DNA from: Legionella micdadei
Lineage (GTDB): Bacteria; Pseudomonadota; Gammaproteobacteria; Legionellales; Legionellaceae
Assembly: GCF_000953635.1 (NCBI RefSeq)
Contig: NZ_LN614830.1
Span: forward strand, 62,001-126,000
Length of the DNA: 64,000 nucleotides
Direction: 5' to 3'
How positions within the stretch are numbered: the first letter of the stretch is position 1; the number at the start of each line of letters is the position of its first letter. A program made the position numbers and the translations under genes. The notes beneath the pieces were generated by a model. That model did no database searches. It saw only the letters and a program-made list of their open reading frames with translations, and was not told the DNA's origin. Below, piece after piece: positions 25,815 to 34,461 of the stretch.

Positions 25815-26119
25815 AAAGAAAATAACATTCTTAAACGTCCTTTGTTACGTCCAACGTGGATTAGGCCGCTTGATCTAACATTGTTTTAAGTGCTAAAGGT
25901 TAGGTCGTGATCCAGCCTATCGAACGTGTCATCCCGGGCAAAATGAGAGATGTCCTGACTCTAGGCTGTGAGCTAGATTCAGTGATCTTTCGTTCAGCTC
26001 GAGATGACCTCTACATTACCGTCTAATAAACATTGAAGTTGCTTGCCTACGAGTATAAAATGCCGAGATTAATTTTCCTGCTGGTGTTTACCCGAAGGTA
26101 CACAAATTAAGGAGGGGGC
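25815..26119. other. intergenic region with a degenerate palindromic element
   Basis: The 305-bp gap before the cytochrome gene. At 25928-26008 an 81-bp element has ends GTCATCCCGGGC and GCTCGAGATGAC (10 of 12 complementary). It contains CAGTGATCTTTCGTTCAGCTCGAGATGAC, a diverged version of the core at 33008-33052. The rest is the presumed promoter of the cox cluster. Confidence 0.6.
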
Positions 26120-27739
26120 GTGGGCTCTTTGTTGAAAAAAAACAAAAAAGCTGTATCTTTTTTAGCGATGCTTCTATTTATGCCAGGCATTTTGCATGCG
26201 ACTCAAAATGCGAATAGCAATGTGCCTGTTAACACCCAAGGTAATCCACCTCCACCACCAGCGAGTAGCCCTCTGCCAGCACAAAAGAATGGGCCAGCCG
26301 AACCTTTAGTTAATGGCTATTACCCGGAATACCCCCCAACAGCACCAGCAACAGGGGAGCAGGCTGAATTAATCAAGCGTGGCGAATATTTAGCGAGAAT
26401 GGGTGATTGCATTGCTTGCCATACTAATGTCAAAGGAAAAACGCCTGCTTTTGCAGGTGGTTTGCCGATCGATACGCCATTTGGCAGATTTTATAGTCCA
26501 AACATTACCCCTGACAAAGAGACGGGTATTGGTAATTGGACTGAACAAGATTTTATCCGTGCAATGAAGCAAGGCCGTGATCCACAAGGAAGAAACTACT
26601 TTCCTGTTTTCCCTTATATTTATTTTTCCAAGGTTACGGATGACGATGCACGTGCGCTTTATGCTTATTTTATGAGCATACCCCCGGTCAAGCTTAAGAA
26701 TAAAGATTTGCCGTTTCCATTTAACGTCCCTGGAGCAAGGTTCTCACTGTGGGGTTGGAATTTATTATTCTTCTTTCCAGAAGACGAGCCGATTAAATAT
26801 GATTCAACAAAATCCCCAGCGTGGAATCGTGGAAGATACATTGTCGACGGCTTAGGCCACTGCAGTATGTGCCACACACCTTTAAACATTTTTGGTGCAC
26901 CAAAAAATCGCTTCTATTTGACAGGGGCTTTCATAGATGGTTATTGGGCGCCTAACATTACGAAATATGGTTTGGCTTCCGCCTCTCATGCCGAAGTTTC
27001 CGATGTGTTTTCAAAAGGCGAATTGATAAACCGGGCAGGTCCAGTAGCGGGTCCAATGGCTGAAGTGGTGCACAACAGCTTAACCCATTTAACTGAAGAA
27101 GATCGGCTAGCAATGGCTACCTACCTGAAGACAGTCGTTAGCGAAGAGCCTTTAGGCGTCTCTGGTTCAGAGAGTCAGCCTACCCTAAAACGTGGAAAAC
27201 AAGTCTACGTTAATGCGTGTATTATTTGCCACCAAAACGGAGAAATGAGTGCCCCTGTGATAGGTAATTCTTCCAATTGGTATTCCCGCTTAAAGAACAG
27301 TGGGTTAACTGGTCTATACCGCCATGCAATCGATGGTTATAACAGCATGCCAGTTAAAGGCGCTTGTGTAACCTGCTCCGATAACGATGTTATTGCAGCA
27401 GTCGACTACATCCTCAATGAATCGTTAACGCGTTCACAATGGAGCGATTTAACCACTGGCGGTGCAGCAAAATACCCATCAAGTGGTAAGGAAATCTATG
27501 ATGAAAACTGTGGAGTGTGCCACAATCAAGGATTGCAAGGCGCGCCTAGGATAGGTGATAAAAATGCATGGCAGCCTTTAATCGCGCAAAATATGGATGT
27601 GTTGATCGAAAAAACGATGAAAGGCGATGATCATCCAAAAAATGGCGGCTGCAAGCACTGCACCACCGGAGAGGTGATTGAGGCGATCAAATATATAGTG
27701 AGCCAATCTAAAACGGAAGGTAATTATTCACTATGGTAG
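26120..27739 (+). CDS. four-haem c-type cytochrome of the cox cluster
   Basis: 539 residues from a GTG start with a perfect AAGGAGGGGG site. Signal peptide (about 1-27), then a Pro-rich linker (PPPPPASSPLPA). There are four CxxCH haem sites: CIACH (near 97), CSMCH (near 250), CIICH (near 370) and CGVCH (near 462). The first half resembles the cytochrome subunit of alcohol/gluconate dehydrogenases. The second half is two cytochrome c5-like domains, each with the extra cysteine pair (ACVTC; GCKHC). Methionine ligands lie in PVKG-type loops. Placed before coxB, it may carry electrons to the oxidase, in the periplasm. Confidence 0.85.
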   Translation: MGSLLKKNKKAVSFLAMLLFMPGILHATQNANSNVPVNTQGNPPPPPASSPLPAQKNGPAEPLVNGYYPEYPPTAPATGEQAELIKRGEYLARMGDCIACHTNVKGKTPAFAGGLPIDTPFGRFYSPNITPDKETGIGNWTEQDFIRAMKQGRDPQGRNYFPVFPYIYFSKVTDDDARALYAYFMSIPPVKLKNKDLPFPFNVPGARFSLWGWNLLFFFPEDEPIKYDSTKSPAWNRGRYIVDGLGHCSMCHTPLNIFGAPKNRFYLTGAFIDGYWAPNITKYGLASASHAEVSDVFSKGELINRAGPVAGPMAEVVHNSLTHLTEEDRLAMATYLKTVVSEEPLGVSGSESQPTLKRGKQVYVNACIICHQNGEMSAPVIGNSSNWYSRLKNSGLTGLYRHAIDGYNSMPVKGACVTCSDNDVIAAVDYILNESLTRSQWSDLTTGGAAKYPSSGKEIYDENCGVCHNQGLQGAPRIGDKNAWQPLIAQNMDVLIEKTMKGDDHPKNGGCKHCTTGEVIEAIKYIVSQSKTEGNYSLW

Positions 27740-27803
27740 GTTATGGCTTTCGGCTCAAATTCTAATAAATTTAATCATCAGCTAGGATAGTTGAGTAAAA
27801 ATG

Positions 27804-27831
27804 TGCCTATAAGCGAGAGTGCTTATAGGCA
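27804..27831. promoter_or_regulatory. 11-bp perfect hairpin between the cytochrome gene and coxB
   Basis: TGCCTATAAGC-GAGAGT-GCTTATAGGCA folds perfectly with a 6-base loop. No run of T follows (GTGCTCTAAAAATTTT), so it may be a weak terminator, an mRNA-processing site that sets the cytochrome to oxidase ratio, or an operator. Confidence 0.55.
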
Positions 27832-27861
27832 GTGCTCTAAAAATTTTAGCAAATTGAAGGG

Positions 27862-29079
27862 GTGAAAACGGGGATGCAAAATAGGTCTAAGGTAAGCAAG
27901 GGGCTTACCGCCTTGATTGGGTTAGTAGTTGGCCAGCAAGCCATGGCCGAGGCGGATAAGTGGCAATTAAACATGTACAAAGGGGTTACCCCGATTAGTC
28001 ATGATGTGTATGACTTACATATGATTGCTATGGTGATTTGCGCAATCATCGGCATAGTCGTATTTGGCGTGATGATTTATTCTTTAATTCACCACCGCAA
28101 ATCCAAAGGCCACACCCCCGCAACGTTTCACGATAATTTCCGCTTAGAAATTGTATGGTCGATTATCCCGTTTTTAATTTTGCTAGGTCTTGCTGTTCCG
28201 GCAACAAAAGTGTTGATCCGTCAAGATGACAGCAGCGATTCTGATGTGACTATTAAAGTAGTTGGTTATCAATGGAAGTGGCAATACCAATACCTCGATC
28301 AAGGCATTAGCTTTTTCTCTAATTTATCGACCCCCTTTTCGCAAATCAATAATCAGCAAGCAAAAGGGGAATGGTACTTATTGGAAGTCGATAAGCCTTT
28401 AGTTGTGCCTGTCAATAAAAAAATCCGTTTTCTCGTGACTTCCAACGATGTAGTGCATTCGTGGTGGGTGCCAGAATTAGGGGTTAAGCGTGATGCGATT
28501 CCCGGATTTATGCATGAGGCATGGGCGAGAATTGAAAAGCCGGGCACATACCGTGGTCAATGTGCCGAATTATGCGGTATTAACCATGGCTTTATGCCTA
28601 TCGTAGTCCAAGCGGTGAATGAAGAGGAATTTAACCAATGGGTTGCGAGTCAAGTAAAAGTCAAGGATCAGTATGCTGAAGAGGTTAATCAGCCTACAAC
28701 CCAAGCGAGTGTGCCCCGCGATGAGCTTATGAGTTTAGGTAAGCAAATGTACGATCAAAACTGTGCTGCGTGCCATCAGGCAGACGGTAAGGGCTTGCCA
28801 CCCATGTACCCTGCGCTTAAAGGAAGTTCGGTGGCAGTAGGTAAACCCATTTCCCGACACATTTCGCTAGTCCTAAATGGTATTCCAGGTTCTGCTATGC
28901 AACCTTACCGGGATCAATTGAGTGATAAAGATATTGCAGCGATTATTACCTACGAGCGCAATGCTTGGGAGAATAATACAGGCGATGTGGTTCAACCTGC
29001 TGACGTTGCGAAAGTACGTCAAGACGAGATGAAACAACCTAAAATGGTGGAAAAAGCGAAGGTCGGAGGTTTACGATGA
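27862..29079 (+). CDS. coxB: cytochrome c oxidase subunit II with fused cytochrome c
   Basis: 405 residues from GTG (or 401 from the ATG at 27874; the AAGGGG site fits the ATG better). Signal segment, two membrane helices (about 53-77 and 93-113), then the CuA cupredoxin domain with VVHSWWVPELG and CAELCGINHGFMPI supplying Cys, Cys, His and Met ligands. After a linker comes a cytochrome c domain with CAACH (near 298) and a Met in SAMQPYRDQLS. This is the caa3/Legionella-type arrangement that receives electrons from cytochrome c. The stop overlaps coxA by 4 bp. Confidence 0.96.
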   Translation: MKTGMQNRSKVSKGLTALIGLVVGQQAMAEADKWQLNMYKGVTPISHDVYDLHMIAMVICAIIGIVVFGVMIYSLIHHRKSKGHTPATFHDNFRLEIVWSIIPFLILLGLAVPATKVLIRQDDSSDSDVTIKVVGYQWKWQYQYLDQGISFFSNLSTPFSQINNQQAKGEWYLLEVDKPLVVPVNKKIRFLVTSNDVVHSWWVPELGVKRDAIPGFMHEAWARIEKPGTYRGQCAELCGINHGFMPIVVQAVNEEEFNQWVASQVKVKDQYAEEVNQPTTQASVPRDELMSLGKQMYDQNCAACHQADGKGLPPMYPALKGSSVAVGKPISRHISLVLNGIPGSAMQPYRDQLSDKDIAAIITYERNAWENNTGDVVQPADVAKVRQDEMKQPKMVEKAKVGGLR

Positions 29080-30701
29080 GTCAAGTGCTAGCACATGATG
29101 CAGAACATGAAGAACATGGTCCAGAGCAAGGGAAGGGATTCTTTGGTTTTGTAAAGCGATGGCTATTTACCACGAACCATAAAGATATCGGTACACTGTA
29201 CTTGTGGTTAGCAATGATCAGCTTCTTTGTGGCGGGTGCCATGGCTCTAATCATTAGAGCTGAACTTTTTCAACCTGGTCATCGCTTCGTTGATCCAAAC
29301 TTTTTTAACCAAATGACTACCCTTCATGGCTTGATTATGCTCTTTGGGGTTGTGATGCCAGCATTTACAGGAATGGCTAACTGGCAAATTCCAATGATGA
29401 TTGGCGCTCCAGACATGGCTTTGCCACGATTAAACAACTGGAGCTTCTGGATTCTGCCTTTTGCGTTTGCTTTGCTTGGTTCAACTATGTTCCATAATGG
29501 TGGAGGGCCAAATTTTGGTTGGACAATGTATGCACCATTGTCAACAAAATTCGCTCCCCCTAGCACCGACTTTATGATTTTTTCTGTGCATATGATGGGA
29601 CTTTCTTCCATTATGGGCTCGATTAATATCATCGCAACCATTCTCAATATGCGTGCGCCAGGTATGACATTGATGAAAATGCCTATGTTCGTTTGGACCT
29701 GGCTTATCACTGCCTTTCTACTCATCGCTATCATGCCGGTACTCGCGGGCGCTGTCACGATGATGCTCGCTGACCGACATTTCGGCACCAGTTTTTTTGA
29801 GGCTGCTGGAGGTGGTGACCCCATTTTATTCCAGCATGTATTTTGGTTTTTTGGCCATCCCGAAGTTTACGTATTAGTGTTGCCGGCTTTCGGTGTTGTC
29901 TCAGAGATTATCCCAACGTTTAGCCGTAAACCTTTATTTGGTTATCATTTCATGGTCTATGCGACAGTTAGTATTGCTCTTTTGTCATTCATCGTATGGG
30001 CACATCATATGTTCACCACGGGTATTCCATTGGCCAGTGAGTTGTTCTTCATGTATACCACCATGCTGATTGCTGTCCCTACTGGGGTTAAAGTCTTTAA
30101 CTGGGTCAGTACGATGTTTAAAGGGGCAATGACTTTTGAAACACCGATGCTTTTTGCTGTGGCCTTTGTGTTTTTATTCACAATCGGGGGATTCACTGGA
30201 CTGATGCTAGCATTGGTGCCTGCCGACTACCAATATCAAGACACGTATTTCGTAGTTGGCCACTTCCACTATGTGCTGGTTCCAGGTGTTATTTTTGCCC
30301 TTCTAGGTGCAACCTATTATTGGCTGCCAAAGTGGACAGGCCACATGTACAATGAGCGCCTGGGGAAATGGCACTTCTGGTTGTCGGTCATTTCAGTGAA
30401 TATTGCGTTTTTCCCAATGCATTTCTTAGGACTAGCCGGTATGCCGCGACGAATCCCTGATTATGCATTGCAATTTGCCAATTTTAATATGATATCGACT
30501 ATTGGTGCCTTTATTTTCGGGTTCTCACAATTACTCTTCTTATTCAATGTAGTGAGAACGGTACGTAAACATGGTCCGAAAGTTGAGGCTCGAGTTTGGG
30601 AAGGTGCACATGGTTTAGAGTGGACTCTGCCTTCACCACCACCTTACCATAGTTTTGTCACCCCACCTCACGTTGAATCGGAGCATCTGTTCCATTACTG
30701 A
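29076..30701 (+). CDS. coxA: cytochrome c oxidase subunit I
   Basis: 541 residues, twelve membrane helices. Haem-copper centre: FFGHPEVYVLVLPAFG (CuB His and the cross-linked Tyr), WAHHMFTTG (two CuB histidines), and VGHFHYVLVPGV (haem a3 and haem a His). The D-channel segment FHNGGGPNFGWTMYAPL is also present. It reduces oxygen and pumps protons. The overlap with coxB (ATGA) implies coupled translation. Confidence 0.98.
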   Translation: MSQVLAHDAEHEEHGPEQGKGFFGFVKRWLFTTNHKDIGTLYLWLAMISFFVAGAMALIIRAELFQPGHRFVDPNFFNQMTTLHGLIMLFGVVMPAFTGMANWQIPMMIGAPDMALPRLNNWSFWILPFAFALLGSTMFHNGGGPNFGWTMYAPLSTKFAPPSTDFMIFSVHMMGLSSIMGSINIIATILNMRAPGMTLMKMPMFVWTWLITAFLLIAIMPVLAGAVTMMLADRHFGTSFFEAAGGGDPILFQHVFWFFGHPEVYVLVLPAFGVVSEIIPTFSRKPLFGYHFMVYATVSIALLSFIVWAHHMFTTGIPLASELFFMYTTMLIAVPTGVKVFNWVSTMFKGAMTFETPMLFAVAFVFLFTIGGFTGLMLALVPADYQYQDTYFVVGHFHYVLVPGVIFALLGATYYWLPKWTGHMYNERLGKWHFWLSVISVNIAFFPMHFLGLAGMPRRIPDYALQFANFNMISTIGAFIFGFSQLLFLFNVVRTVRKHGPKVEARVWEGAHGLEWTLPSPPPYHSFVTPPHVESEHLFHY

Positions 30702-30772
30702 GTTATAGTTGATGTAAAAAATGAACCTGTGAGCTCGGCATGATAGCCGAGCTTCAAGTTATGCGAGGTGCA

Positions 30773-31336
30773 ATGGCTGCAAAGAGTCACACAAAATTAG
30801 TTATTGTTTTAGCCGCGGCTGTGCTCGCTATGTTTGGTTTCGGTTTTGCTTTGGTGCCGATATACAATACATTGTGTAAGACTCTTGGCATCAATGGTAA
30901 AGTAAATGATAAGCCGATAGCTTATGATGCGAAATCGGCAAAAATTAGCTGGAATCGGGAGATAACAGTAGAGTTTGTAGCAACAAATAATGGTGGTGTA
31001 CCGTGGGCATTTTATCCAAAAGTTCAAAAGATTAAAGTGCATCCAGGAGAGATTGCCAAGCTGGCTTTTTATGCTGAGAATAAAACAGATCACCCCATGA
31101 CTGTGCAGGCTATTCCAAGCGTGACACCAGGTATTGCAGCTAAATATTTGAAAAAGACAGAATGCTTTTGTTTTACCCAACAAACACTTAATGGACATGA
31201 GGCAATGAACATGCCTTTATTGTTTCATTTAGATACAGACTTACCGGCAAATGTAAAGACGATAACATTGTCGTACACACTGTTTGACGTTACTGGTAAA
31301 GTAATTTCAAACCAAAGTGTTGCTGTAGGTAAATGA
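30773..31336 (+). CDS. ctaG: cytochrome c oxidase assembly protein CtaG (Cox11)
   Basis: 187 residues from the ATG at 30773 (GAGGTG just upstream); an ATG at 30740 would add 11 unlikely residues. One N-terminal membrane helix (VIVLAAAVLAMFGFGFALVPIY), then LCKTLGINGK and the copper-binding CFCF motif in TECFCFTQQTL, followed by PLLFHLD. It delivers copper to the CuB site of CoxA. Its place between coxA and coxC is standard for proteobacteria. Confidence 0.95.
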   Translation: MAAKSHTKLVIVLAAAVLAMFGFGFALVPIYNTLCKTLGINGKVNDKPIAYDAKSAKISWNREITVEFVATNNGGVPWAFYPKVQKIKVHPGEIAKLAFYAENKTDHPMTVQAIPSVTPGIAAKYLKKTECFCFTQQTLNGHEAMNMPLLFHLDTDLPANVKTITLSYTLFDVTGKVISNQSVAVGK

Positions 31337-31446
31337 GTAAGTGAGAGATAAGGTCCTCTTGCCTGATGAGCCAATTATGGCCTTTTCCAATTGGACTGAT
31401 CGACTACATGAGAAGTAGCAACTCAATAACAGGAGAAAAACATATA

Positions 31447-32316
31447 ATGGGAGCGCATGGTACTTATTACATCCCTAAACCCAGTCATTGGCCACTAGTC
31501 GGCTCAATAGGTTTAACCACAACGTTGGTTGGCGCGGGCTCCTGGCTGCACTCTGATTGGTATGGTCCGTATATTTTCGCCCTTGGCCTAGGTATTTTGA
31601 TTTTCATGATGTTTGGTTGGTTTGGCCAAGTTATCTACGAGAATCAGAAAGGAGTATTTGATTTACAGGTCGACCGCTCATTTCGTTGGGGGATGTGCTG
31701 GTTTATTTTTTCAGAAGTTTGCTTTTTTGGCGCTTTTTTCGGTGCGCTGTTTTATGCCCGCCTATCCTCTGTCCCTGAATTAGGTGGCCAGCTTAATCCG
31801 ATTACCCATATTACACTTTGGCCAAACTTTACCGCATCCTGGCCATTGCTCAAAAATCCAAATAATCAAATATTCTTTGGTGCCCAGGAAGCCATGGAAG
31901 CCTGGGGATTAGCCGCAATAAACACGCTCATCTTATTAACTTCAGGTGTAACAATCACTTGGGCTCATTGGGCTTTAAAATTAAATAATCGCCGACAGTT
32001 AATCGTGGGTATGATTTGTACAATTGCCCTCGGTATGCTGTTCTTGACCTTGCAATCTTATGAATACCATGAAGCTTACACAAAGATGGGGCTTACTCTT
32101 GATGCCGGTATTTACGGTACTACTTTCTTCATGTTAACAGGATTCCATGGCTTACATGTGACGATAGGGACAATCATGCTTATTGTAATCCTTATTCGTT
32201 GCATTAAAGGACACTTCACGCCTGAACGGCATTTTGCCTTTGAGGGTGTGGCATGGTATTGGCACTTCGTCGACGTTGTTTGGTTGTTTTTGTTCGTCTT
32301 TGTTTACTGGTTATAG
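31447..32316 (+). CDS. coxC: cytochrome c oxidase subunit III
   Basis: 289 residues from the ATG at 31447 (AACAGGAG site, MGAHGTYYIPKPSHWPLVGS); the frame continues up to 31366 but lacks support there. Seven membrane helices with the family blocks RWGMCWFIFSEVCFFGAFFGALFYAR, LILLTSGVTITWAHWAL, FFMLTGFHGLHVTIG and AWYWHFVDVVWLFLFVFVYW. It ends the recognisable cox cluster: SURF1, Cox15 and Cox10 genes, which often follow, are not in this window, and a repeat array begins directly after the stop. Confidence 0.96.
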   Translation: MGAHGTYYIPKPSHWPLVGSIGLTTTLVGAGSWLHSDWYGPYIFALGLGILIFMMFGWFGQVIYENQKGVFDLQVDRSFRWGMCWFIFSEVCFFGAFFGALFYARLSSVPELGGQLNPITHITLWPNFTASWPLLKNPNNQIFFGAQEAMEAWGLAAINTLILLTSGVTITWAHWALKLNNRRQLIVGMICTIALGMLFLTLQSYEYHEAYTKMGLTLDAGIYGTTFFMLTGFHGLHVTIGTIMLIVILIRCIKGHFTPERHFAFEGVAWYWHFVDVVWLFLFVFVYWL

Positions 32317-32339
32317 CAACCCCACACCATCCGAGCCCA

Positions 32340-32660
32340 TCCCCAGGCCAGGTATGTCATTCTGAGCGCTCCCCAGGCTTGTCATCCTGAGAGCGCATTC
32401 CCAGGCTTGTCATCCTGAGAGCGCATTCCCAGGTTTGTCATCCTGAGCGCATTCCCAGGTTTGTCATCCTGAGCGCATTCCCAGGTTTGTCATCCTGAGC
32501 GCATTCCCAGGTTTGTCATTCTGAGCGCATTCCCAGGTTTGTCATTCTGAGCGCTTCCCAAGTATGTCATCCTGAGCGCATTCCCAAGTATGTCATCCTG
32601 AGCGCTTCCCAAGTATGTCATCCTGAGCGCTTCCTAGGTTTGTCATCCTGAGCGCATTTT
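32340..32660. repeat. 12-copy tandem array of 26-28 bp
   Basis: Twelve head-to-tail units of the form CCCAGGTTTGTCATCCTGAGCGCATT; the motif TGTCAT(C/T)CTGAG(AG)CGC recurs with small variants (CCAAGTA or CCAGGCT linkers). There is no unique spacer, so it is not CRISPR. The last unit runs directly into the left 45-bp arm of the inverted-repeat element at 32641, so the array appears to be an amplification of that element's outer end. It begins about 24 bp after the coxC stop. Confidence 0.9.
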
Positions 32661-33052
32661 TGCGCGAAGGATCTCCTGGCAGTGGCACAATTTAAATAAT
32701 CGAATAACCACTTGAACAAATATATGGCCATGATCAAACACTAACATCACTAGCATGTTACAACCGAAGTATCGATAATGGTATTGGTGAAAACAGCATC
32801 AGTTAAAACCCTGGACTGCATAGACTTTCGCGTCGGCGGTAAAACTCAAAGGATATATTCACGGGCAACGATGTTGGGCTGATTTACAGATGATAGAGTG
32901 AAACAAAATTATCTGGCAGTTCTGTGTTGTGAAAGAAGAGGAATCTCTCATTAATGCATTTAATTGTTAATGGAAAGATCTGTACCCATCGAACGTTGGA
33001 GGCAGTACCACTGCCAGGAGATCCTTCGCGCAAAAATGCGCTCAGGATGACA
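32641..33052. mobile_element. 412-bp element with perfect 45-bp inverted ends, no ORF (MITE-like)
   Basis: Bases 32641-32685 are exactly complementary to 33008-33052 (TGTCATCCTGAGCGCATTTT... versus ...GCGCTCAGGATGACA). The 322-bp interior has no ORF of note and no similarity I recognise. Each arm also has an internal GCGCATTTTTGCGC palindrome. With no transposase this is either a non-autonomous element or two facing copies of a dispersed repeat that trapped a spacer. Target duplications are not obvious because the left side is the tandem array. Confidence 0.7.
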
Positions 33053-33141
33053 AATCTGCCGTTCGGGATGACATATCTGTGGGGTGTTCAGAATGCCATA
33101 CCTAGTGCTCAAGATTGAAGTGCCAGGGAGTTACGAGGAAC

Positions 33142-33414
33142 TCATAATGTTTTGTTCACAACTAAACCTGGTTGATAACGAATAAAATTGATGCTCAAGG
33201 TATATAAGAAGTGAGAATGAGCGAAGTTGAGCTCAATGATCTTCGCTTCCCCACTAAAAAATTTTGATGTAAAGGCGACCGAGCTGTCTTTTTCCATATA
33301 ATCGGTACATGTCAATTGCATTTCGGAATCTGTTAATTGCACTAAAAAGCCGGATGTTTGGATCTGGCCGCATTTTAGCTTTATCGCTACCGGTTGCATA
33401 GGTTGGATTTGCAT
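33142..33414 (-). CDS. small beta-rich protein, possibly PilZ-like
   Basis: 90 residues from the ATG at 33414, which is preceded by GGAGGAG; an ATG 15 bases upstream overlaps that site. Predicted strands (VAIKLKCGQIQTSGFLVQLTD, MQLTCTDYM, SVAFTSKFFSGEAKIIELNF, FLYTLSINFIRYQPG) suggest a small beta-barrel as in PilZ proteins. The cyclic-di-GMP motif RxxxR and D/NxSxxG are not evident, so a ligand-free PilZ relative is the most I can say. It sits downstream of parB in the same direction, 166 bp away. Confidence 0.55.
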   Translation of the reverse strand: MQIQPMQPVAIKLKCGQIQTSGFLVQLTDSEMQLTCTDYMEKDSSVAFTSKFFSGEAKIIELNFAHSHFLYTLSINFIRYQPGLVVNKTL

Positions 33415-33580
33415 TGCTCCTCCGCTCATACTTATCTTATCGGCAGAGGATCAGGAAACTTAAGGCTGAGATAATTTAGGTCTGAACTGTAGGAAAAGAA
33501 GCCAGCGTTTTTGCAATCGCTTGCCGGGATAAGAAGTTCAGATTATTAGTCCATTAATTGGGTTTTTTGGCGGTGTTAAG

Positions 33581-34450
33581 CTAAGTTTGGGATGAAATGA
33601 GATCGATGACGCTTTGCAAGCTCTGCATTGTCTCATAATGAATAATTAGAGTGCCTTTACCTGATTTTTCCGGTTTAATTCTAATCTTCGTATTTAACTG
33701 TTCAGCCAATGTGTCTATTTTTGCTTTTACGATTGGACAAACCTCAGGCACGCTAACCTGTTCCTTTCTGCCTCTCTTAACCCGTGCAACTAATTTCTCT
33801 GTTTCCCGTACAGATAAATTTTTAGCAACGATCAGACGGGCGACCTGGGCTTGTTGTTCCTCCTCAAGAATAAGCAAAGCTCGAGCATGGCCCATGTCTA
33901 AATCGCCATGCTCCAAAAGCTGTTTCACTTCATGATTTAAGCTAAGCAAGCGTAAATAGTTGCTTACCGCTGCCCGTGATTTACTCAATAAATCTGCAAC
34001 TTGCTGATGGGTAAGGCTAAATTCAGTGGTCAGCCGATGCATTGCTCTTGCCTGATCCATAGCATTGAGATCTTCTCGTTGTAAATTTTCGATTAAGGCC
34101 ATAGCCATAGCGGTTTCATCATCGACTTGGCGCAGCACAACAGGGACTTCGGTTAATCCTGCCAACTGGCAGGCGCGCCAACGGCGCTCTCCAGCAATAA
34201 TTTCGTATTGTCCCTTTGCAATTTCACGAACAACTAAAGGTTGCAGCAGACCTTGCTGCTTAATGGATGCAGCTAACTCTGAAAGAGGGGCTTCTTCGAT
34301 TTCAGCCCGTGGTTGGTATTTTCCGGGCTGCAAACAATCAATGGATAATTTAAAATAATCCTGAGGTTGTTTTTCGCTCAGTAAAGGAGTGGTTGAGTTA
34401 CTTAATAGTGCGGATAAATTTCGTCCTAAACCGCTGCGTTTTACTGTCAT
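33581..34450 (-). CDS. parB: chromosome partitioning protein ParB
   Basis: 289 residues. The start KRSGLGRNLSALLS, the CTPase/clamp motif IIAGERRWRACQLAGL, then ENLQREDLNAMDQARAM and the helix-turn-helix THQQVADLLSKSRAAVSNYLRLL are all chromosomal ParB features. The C-terminal dimer helix is present. It loads at parS sites near the origin and slides as a CTP clamp. No TGTTTCACGTGAAACA parS was found in this window. It follows parA by 11 bp. Confidence 0.97.
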   Translation of the reverse strand: MTVKRSGLGRNLSALLSNSTTPLLSEKQPQDYFKLSIDCLQPGKYQPRAEIEEAPLSELAASIKQQGLLQPLVVREIAKGQYEIIAGERRWRACQLAGLTEVPVVLRQVDDETAMAMALIENLQREDLNAMDQARAMHRLTTEFSLTHQQVADLLSKSRAAVSNYLRLLSLNHEVKQLLEHGDLDMGHARALLILEEEQQAQVARLIVAKNLSVRETEKLVARVKRGRKEQVSVPEVCPIVKAKIDTLAEQLNTKIRIKPEKSGKGTLIIHYETMQSLQSVIDLISSQT

Positions 34451-34461
34451 ATCTACCTCAA

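Noticed and set aside
32340-32660. CRISPR-like array
   Set aside because: Units are contiguous with no unique spacers and no cas genes; it is a plain tandem repeat.
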